Source: Aeromicrobium panaciterrae
GTDB lineage: Bacteria; Actinomycetota; Actinomycetes; Propionibacteriales; Nocardioidaceae
Direction of reading: 5' to 3'
DNA length: 64,000 bases
Assembly (NCBI RefSeq): GCF_031457275.1
Contig: NZ_JAVDWH010000001.1
Span: 1,922,001 to 1,986,000, forward strand
The position numbers were made by a program, and so were the translations under genes. Below the pieces are notes generated by a model that worked only from the letters and a program-made list of their open reading frames with translations, was not told the origin of the DNA and searched no databases. Shown piece after piece: positions 60,101 through 64,000 of the stretch; positions within the stretch are counted from its first letter, which is position 1, and every line of letters begins with the position of its first letter.

Positions 60101-60630
60101 AACTCGGCGGCCGAAGCACGGGCCTTCTCGTAGTTGCCAATGCGCAACCAGGTCTGGATTTCGCCGGACGGGCAGCCGGTCGTGGCGATGATGCCCTTGC
60201 CGTATTGCTGCAGCAGTTCACGGTCAGCGCGAGGCTTGCGGTACTGGCCTTCGAGGCTGGCATAGGAGGCGATGCGGAACAGGTTGTGCATGCCCTCAGT
60301 GGACTCCGACAGCAGCGTCATGTGCGTGTAGGCACCGCGACCCGAGATGTCGTCCTCGCCGCCCTTGTTCCACTGCACGGCCTTCTTTTCGTGGCGCGAG
60401 ATGTTGGGCGCGAGGTAGGCCTCCATGCCGATGATCGGCTTGACCCCGTGCTGTCGACCCTTGGCCCAGAAGTCGTACGCACCGTGGAGGTTGCCGTGAT
60501 CGGTCATTGCAATTGCAGACATTCCTAGCTCTGCAGTGCGCTCGAACAGTGGGTCGAGCAACGCGTGACCGTCCAACATCGAGTACTCCGTGTGCACATG
60601 CAAGTGCACGAATGGCGAGTCGCTCGACAT
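57100..60630 (-). CDS. dnaE: DNA polymerase III alpha subunit
   Basis: 1176 aa, the replicative polymerase of actinobacteria (DnaE1 type). The PHP domain starts FVHLHVHTEYSMLDGHALLDPLF and ITDHGNLHG-like AMTDHGNLHGAYDF, with metal ligands kept, suggesting active proofreading there. The catalytic aspartates are in PSMPDFDIDFDERRRGEV (about residues 411-427). Helix-hairpin-helix and OB domains (VRICGLITGVQRRMSKKGDSWASITLEDLEGGIEVMVFP) lie near 1010-1060. GAGGAGG precedes the ATG. Followed by the membrane protein with a 4-bp overlap. Confidence 0.97.
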   Translation of the reverse strand: MSSDSPFVHLHVHTEYSMLDGHALLDPLFERTAELGMSAIAMTDHGNLHGAYDFWAKGRQHGVKPIIGMEAYLAPNISRHEKKAVQWNKGGEDDISGRGAYTHMTLLSESTEGMHNLFRIASYASLEGQYRKPRADRELLQQYGKGIIATTGCPSGEIQTWLRIGNYEKARASAAEFQDIFGKENFFLELMEHGLEIEARVRDGLLKLKADLGLPVIATNDSHYVSPEDVEAHDALLCIGTGTTLGDPKRFKLDGGGYYIKSAKEMRDLWEDRFDLKEACDNTLLIAERCNVEFAESNGGYMARFEVPAGETEESWFVKEVWKGVESRYPGDALTPEVRARTEYELEVVRDKGYCGYYLVVADFINWAKDNGIRVGPGRGSGAGSIAAYALRITDLCPLTHGLIFERFLNPERPSMPDFDIDFDERRRGEVIRYVSNKYGEERVAQIATFGRLKAKAAIKDANRVLDYPFAMGDRITRTLPPDIMGKGVALKDIFDKTNKRYGDGAEFRALHEADAEVRKIYETALGLEGQIRQWGVHAAGVIMSSDPLIDIIPIMKRDQDGAVITQFDYPMCEALGLVKMDFLGLRNLTVLDDALVNIKRNRDIDLVLEDLTFDDPATYELLSRGDTLGVFQLDGGPMRALLRSMKPDKFEDISAVGALYRPGPMGADSHNKYAHRKNGREPIDPIHPELEKPLEKVLGETYGLIVYQEQVMEIAQVLAGFSLGQADNLRRAMGKKKKSELDKLYAGFEAGMFERGYSAKAVKTLWEILVPFSDYAFNKAHSAAYGVISYWTAYLKANFPAEYMAALLTSTRVDKDKSAIYLNECRRMGIKVLPPDVNESVSNFASVGQDIRFGLGAIRNIGEHVVAGIVEARTEGGLYADFADFLDKVPTHVCNKRVLDSLIRAGAFDSLGHRRRALVSIAEEAVDQHIDLKRNAAIGQDSLFGGLDDEFTGVTVTVPMMPEWDKTQLLAYERDMLGLYVSDHPLQGLEHVLKASSDCTVGELLTDTERDDGSTVRICGLITGVQRRMSKKGDSWASITLEDLEGGIEVMVFPGAYQLAVPVLVPDTIVVVRGRIRRKDDGIEVNALEVTLPALGDGRPDTPLQVSLPVARCTADTIASFKQVLAAHPGTSEVHLRLLGNGSTKVMRLDDSLRVAHSSSLIADLKELLGPHCLS

Positions 60631-60755
60631 CGAAAGATTGCCTCCTCGGCGCGTTTTGGGGGGAAGAGCTTCAGCCTAGTCGGGCAGTCCCCACACATTT
60701 CGGATGACCCGCCTAGAAGTTTGGCGAACCGCTGCAACTCCGCTCTACTGATCAC

Positions 60756-61157
60756 ATGACCGAGCACCCGGACCGCGAGAAGAAGACCTTCACGACCGTT
60801 GACGAATACATCGATGCGTCACTGATCGGCGTGGAGGAACGGCTCGTCGAGATGCGTCGGATCATCCGCGCCGCAGCACCCGAGACCGAGGAGACGATCA
60901 GCTACAACATCCCGGCCTACAAGACCGACGGTGTCGTTGTTGTGCAGTTCGCGGGGTTCACTGAGCACACGTCGTTGACGTTCTTCCCCACCGCTGGAGC
61001 CTTCTCGAAGTTCTCGGATGAGCTGGCGGCGTACAAGACCAGCAAGTCGGCCATCCGCTTCCCGCTGGACGAGCCGCTACCGGTCGACCTGATCGACGCG
61101 ATCGTACGATTCCGCGTCAACGAGGCCGCCGACTACGTAGCGAGCAAAAGGCGCTAA
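60756..61157 (+). CDS. DUF1801 (YdhG-like) protein
   Basis: 133 aa soluble protein. Conserved are VDEYIDASLIGVEERLVEMRRIIRAAAPETEETISYNIPAYK (the I-x-Y-x-x-P-A-Y/F motif), HTSLTFFPTAGAFSKFSDELAAYKTSKSAIRFPLDEPLPVDLIDAIVRFRV, all typical of the family. Some members were called iron chaperones by analogy with frataxin-like folds, but the function is not settled. It is divergent from dnaE. Confidence 0.88.
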   Translation: MTEHPDREKKTFTTVDEYIDASLIGVEERLVEMRRIIRAAAPETEETISYNIPAYKTDGVVVVQFAGFTEHTSLTFFPTAGAFSKFSDELAAYKTSKSAIRFPLDEPLPVDLIDAIVRFRVNEAADYVASKRR

Positions 61158-62381
61158 CTAAGCCTGCTGGTAGCTGCTCAGGAAGTTGCCCATGCGCTGG
61201 ATGGCCTCCGACAAGTCGCGCGCCCAGGGCAGCGTGACGATGCGCAGGTGGTCGGGGTCGGGCCAGTTGAAGCCACTCCCCTGCGTCAGCAGGATCTTTT
61301 CCTGCAGCAGCAGGTCGAGAACGAGTTGCTGATCGTCCTTGATCGGATAGACCTCGGGGTCGAGCCGCGGGAACACGTACAACGCGCCACGCGGGCTGAC
61401 GACACTGACACCCGGGATCTTGCGCAGCTCATTGACCGCGGTGTCGCGCTGCTCAAGCAGCCGACCGCCAGGCAGGATCAGTTCCTTGATCGACTGGTAA
61501 CCGCCGAGCGCGACCTGGATCGCGTTCTGCGCCGGCACGTTGGGGCACAGCCGCATTGAGGCGAGCAGCGTGATGCCCTCGAGGTAGTCGTTGGCTTCCT
61601 TGAGCGGGCCCGTGGCGACAAGCCAGCCGGCGCGGTAGCCGCAGACCCGGTATGCCTTCGACAGCCCGTTGAACGTCAGTGTGAGAACGTCCGGGGCGAT
61701 GCTGGCCATCGGGATGTGGACGGCGTCGTCGTACAGGATCTTGTCGTAGATCTCGTCAGACATCAGAACAAGGTTGTGCTTGCGAGCCAGGTCAGCGATC
61801 GCCGTCAGCGTCTCGCGGGTGTAGACCGCACCCGTCGGGTTGTTGGGGTTGATGACGACGATGACCTTGGTGCGATCGGTGATCTTGGACTCGAGGTCGG
61901 CGATGTCCGGATTCCAGCCATTGGCCTCGTCGCAGCGGTAGTGCACTGGCACGCCGCCGGCCAGGTTGGTGACCGCAGTCCACAGCGGGTAGTCGGGTAC
62001 GGGGATCAGCACTTCGTCGCCGTTGTCGAGCAGCGCCTGCAGCGCCATCTGGATCAGCTCGGAGACGCCGTTGCCCAGCCACACGTCGTCGATGTCGATG
62101 ACGGGGAAGCCCTCTTGGAGTTGGTAGTGGTGCACGACAGCGCGGCGAGCCGACTGGATGCCGCGCGAGTCCGAATAGCCCTGCGCAGTGGGCAGTCCGG
62201 CGATGACGTCCTGCAGGATCTCGGCCGGTGCGTCGAAGCCGAAAGGCTGCGGATTGCCGATGTTGAGCTTGAGAATTCGCTCGCCTGCGGCCTCCATGGC
62301 GGCCGCTCGTGCGTTGACGGGTCCGCGGATGTCGTACAAGACATCACGCAACTTCTCGGACTGGCGCACGATCTGGGTCAT
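61158..62381 (-). CDS. Class I aminotransferase, alanine-transaminase type
   Basis: 407 aa PLP enzyme. The opening QSEKLRDVLYDIRGPVNARAAAMEAAGERILKLNIGNPQPFGFDAPAEI is characteristic of the AlaA/AlaT branch. The PLP lysine is in LTFNGLSKAYRVCGYRAGW (about residue 245), the Asn/Asp region is VIVVINPNNPTGAVYTRE and the Arg binding the substrate carboxylate is near the C-terminus (HLRIVTLPWARDL). Likely makes alanine from pyruvate and glutamate. The ATG at 62381 lies six bases after GACAAT, a box close to the leaderless pattern; longer frames lie in the divergent gene. Confidence 0.92.
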   Translation of the reverse strand: MTQIVRQSEKLRDVLYDIRGPVNARAAAMEAAGERILKLNIGNPQPFGFDAPAEILQDVIAGLPTAQGYSDSRGIQSARRAVVHHYQLQEGFPVIDIDDVWLGNGVSELIQMALQALLDNGDEVLIPVPDYPLWTAVTNLAGGVPVHYRCDEANGWNPDIADLESKITDRTKVIVVINPNNPTGAVYTRETLTAIADLARKHNLVLMSDEIYDKILYDDAVHIPMASIAPDVLTLTFNGLSKAYRVCGYRAGWLVATGPLKEANDYLEGITLLASMRLCPNVPAQNAIQVALGGYQSIKELILPGGRLLEQRDTAVNELRKIPGVSVVSPRGALYVFPRLDPEVYPIKDDQQLVLDLLLQEKILLTQGSGFNWPDPDHLRIVTLPWARDLSEAIQRMGNFLSSYQQA

Positions 62382-62425
62382 ATCCCCATTGTCCACGACC
62401 CACCTCGCACTAGATTGCAGGCGTG
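62379..62425. promoter_or_regulatory. Divergent leaderless-type promoters between the aminotransferase and the EthD-like gene
   Basis: On the minus strand GACAAT (62393-62388), six bases, ATG 62381. On the plus strand TAGATT (62411-62416), six bases (GCAGGC), GTG 62423. The boxes are only 17 bp apart. Confidence 0.45.
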
Positions 62426-63085
62426 ACGAAACTGATCCTCGCCTTTCACGGCGCAGACCTCGCCCTTGACGACCCAGCCCTCCGGGCACGACTCGCAGAA
62501 CTCGGGGTGACCCGGTTCCAGCTCAACGTCGACGACGAGCCCGTTGCCGGCGCTCTGCGCTTCGGCCCGGGCGCCCCGATCACCGCACTGGTATCGCTGT
62601 GGACCGACGGTGATCCCGAGGCAGCCGTCGCCGTGTTGTCGGACCTGGAGGCTGACGTGCACGCGTGGCGGGTCACCGAGCGCCGCCCGATCGAGCCGCC
62701 TGCGGTCGCCGACGGCGAGCGTACGGATGCCCTCGCGAACGTTGCCGTGCTCCGTCGCCCCGAGGGCATGACCATCGAGGAGTACCAGCAGATCTGGTTC
62801 GAAGACCACACGCCGATCGCGATCGAGACCCAGAACACCTTCGGCTACATCCAGAACGCGGTCGAAGAGGCGCTCACGCCTGACTCCCCCGAGATCTCAG
62901 CGATCGTCGAGGAGTTGTTCCCCATGGCTGCCTTGACCGACATCCACGAGTTCTACGGCAGCGGCGGGGACGACGAGGAGCTCAGCCGTCGAATGACCGT
63001 ACTGATGACCAGCGTCGCGCGATTCGGCGCCGACCAGGGCCTCGACCTCGTACCGACAAGCCGGTACGTCTGGGAGCTCGTCTAG
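62423..63085 (+). CDS. EthD-domain (dimeric alpha-beta barrel) protein
   Basis: 220 aa. The second half has the EthD pattern: [43 protein letters not shown] with the W-x-x-x-H-x-P motif, and ends TSRYVWELV. The first half ([44 protein letters not shown]...ITALVSLW) looks like a second ferredoxin-like unit, giving a tandem barrel. Function unknown; such proteins often bind small hydrophobic or polyketide-like molecules. GTG start, leaderless type. Confidence 0.8.
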   Translation: MTKLILAFHGADLALDDPALRARLAELGVTRFQLNVDDEPVAGALRFGPGAPITALVSLWTDGDPEAAVAVLSDLEADVHAWRVTERRPIEPPAVADGERTDALANVAVLRRPEGMTIEEYQQIWFEDHTPIAIETQNTFGYIQNAVEEALTPDSPEISAIVEELFPMAALTDIHEFYGSGGDDEELSRRMTVLMTSVARFGADQGLDLVPTSRYVWELV

Positions 63086-64000
63086 TCCGAGGCCCGTACG
63101 ACTTCGAGCGCACGCACGAGGTCGTCCGGGTAGACCGAGTCGAACTCGACGTGCTCACCGGTGCGCGGGTGGATGAAGCCAAGCCGGTACGCGTGCAGCC
63201 ACTGACGATCGAGACCGACGCGCTTGGCCAGCGTCGGATCGGCGCCGTACATCAGGTCGCCGACGCACGGGTGGTGCAGCGCGGCCATGTGGACGCGGAT
63301 CTGGTGCGTACGTCCGGTCTCGAGGTTGATTGTCAGCAGGCTGGCGAAACGGTGCGCCTCAAGCGTGTCGTAGTGCGTGACGCTCTCGCGTCCGCCGTCC
63401 TTCACGGTGAACTTGAAGTCGTGCTTGGGATGGCGCGCGATCGGAGCATCGATCGTTCCCATGTGCGGGTCGGGGTGACCCTGCACGAGCGCGTGATAGG
63501 TCTTGTCGACCGTACGGTCACGGAAGGCCTGCTTGAGCACGGTGTAGGCGTGCTCGGACTTCGCAACCGCCATCAGTCCGCTCGTGCCCACGTCAAGGCG
63601 GTGCACGATGCCGCGACGCTCGGGAGCGCCTGACGTCGAAATGCGCACGCCGATGCCGGCGAGGTGATCGAGAACGGTCGGACCGTCCCAGCCGACGCTG
63701 GGGTGTGCGGCCACGCCTACGGGTTTGTCGACCACGACGATGTCGTCATCCTGGAACACGATGCGCATGCCCTCGACCTCGGACGGTACGACGACCGCGC
63801 GGCGGGGTGCGGGAATCGAGACTTCGAGGATCGATCCAGGATGCACGCGGTCCGACTTGGCCGGGGCATGACCATCGATCAGTACGTGGCCTTCAGCGAC
63901 GAGCTCGCTCGTACGCGTACGCGACAGCCCGAGCAAACGCGCGAGGGCGCTGTCGATCCGCTCGCCATCGAGGCCTTCCGGCACCGACAACACCTTGTGC
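63082..64000 (-). CDS. rluD: RluA-family 23S rRNA pseudouridine synthase (5' end at window edge)
   Basis: At least 303 aa. N-terminal S4 RNA-binding domain ([48 protein letters not shown]), then the catalytic domain with Asp in [23 protein letters not shown], the family signature, followed by [28 protein letters not shown] occurs at 63993, but the frame is open beyond it with His-Lys codons before it, a common context a few residues inside this protein, so the true start is probably just outside the window. Assignment to RluD rather than another RluA member is by layout. Confidence 0.88.
   Translation of the reverse strand, partial: HKVLSVPEGLDGERIDSALARLLGLSRTRTSELVAEGHVLIDGHAPAKSDRVHPGSILEVSIPAPRRAVVVPSEVEGMRIVFQDDDIVVVDKPVGVAAHPSVGWDGPTVLDHLAGIGVRISTSGAPERRGIVHRLDVGTSGLMAVAKSEHAYTVLKQAFRDRTVDKTYHALVQGHPDPHMGTIDAPIARHPKHDFKFTVKDGGRESVTHYDTLEAHRFASLLTINLETGRTHQIRVHMAALHHPCVGDLMYGADPTLAKRVGLDRQWLHAYRLGFIHPRTGEHVEFDSVYPDDLVRALEVVRASD

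Overview
The window is a 64 kb piece of a high-GC actinobacterial chromosome. It carries DprE1/DprE2/UbiA arabinose-donor genes, a bifunctional-type PriA with no separate trpF, an ANTAR response regulator (PdtaR type), and dense same-strand gene strings joined by ATGA/GTGA overlaps. Gene content and style suggest a Propionibacteriales/Nocardioidaceae organism (Aeromicrobium-like). That taxonomic call is inference; the sequence fixes only 'actinobacterium'. Both edges cut genes: an unidentified membrane protein on the left and an RluA-family pseudouridine synthase on the right.

Layout. 1-14.4 kb is a cell-envelope glycan region: acyltransferase, a giant AftD-like arabinofuranosyltransferase with a methyltransferase, a GT4 glycosyltransferase behind a structured leader, an unlisted 48-aa DUF2613 gene, then ubiA-dprE1-dprE2, a large polytopic membrane protein and an MOP-family flippase. 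14.4-25 kb holds polA, a GNAT protein, a DUF554 protein, a branched-chain amino-acid type ABC importer (livHMGF with livK inverted), an ANTAR regulator and tRNA-Leu(CAA). 25.1-29.5 kb looks accessory: a secreted zinc metalloprotease and a GAF-PAS-GGDEF-EAL protein. The latter lies between two copies of a 22-bp repeat that is the 3' end of pyk. 29.5-41.6 kb is pyk, gltBD, a VIT1-type transporter, lgt and trpCBA. 41.7-45.1 kb has three small DUF4190-like proteins and the small membrane proteins that normally accompany trp genes, but no trpE. 44.8-56.1 kb is the histidine cluster (hisD-C-B-H-priA, hisF, hisI), interrupted by an asymmetric heterodimeric ABC exporter and two paralogous secreted proteins. 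56.1-64 kb has ybaK, dnaE, an aminotransferase and small genes.

The genes fall into a few working groups. UbiA, DprE1 and DprE2 make decaprenyl-phosphoryl-arabinose, the lipid-linked donor that AftD-type enzymes use. HisD, HisC, HisB, HisH/HisF, PriA and HisI cover most of histidine synthesis, and PriA would also serve tryptophan synthesis beside TrpC, TrpB and TrpA. GltB/GltD supply glutamate, the amino donor for HisC.

Most noteworthy: (1) the 22-bp direct repeat, a duplicated pyk 3' terminus, bracketing the GGDEF-EAL gene, as expected for an integration event; (2) a recurring TANNNT-N6/7-ATG/GTG arrangement at many operon heads, indicating leaderless transcription, including overlapping back-to-back promoters between hisD and ybaK; (3) a LivH permease fused to a secreted N-terminal domain; (4) alanine at the DprE1 position that is the benzothiazinone-target cysteine in Mycobacterium tuberculosis; (5) a hairpin that would bring a distant Shine-Dalgarno next to the start of the GT4 gene. 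I did not find a CRISPR array, prophage, insertion sequence or rRNA gene.
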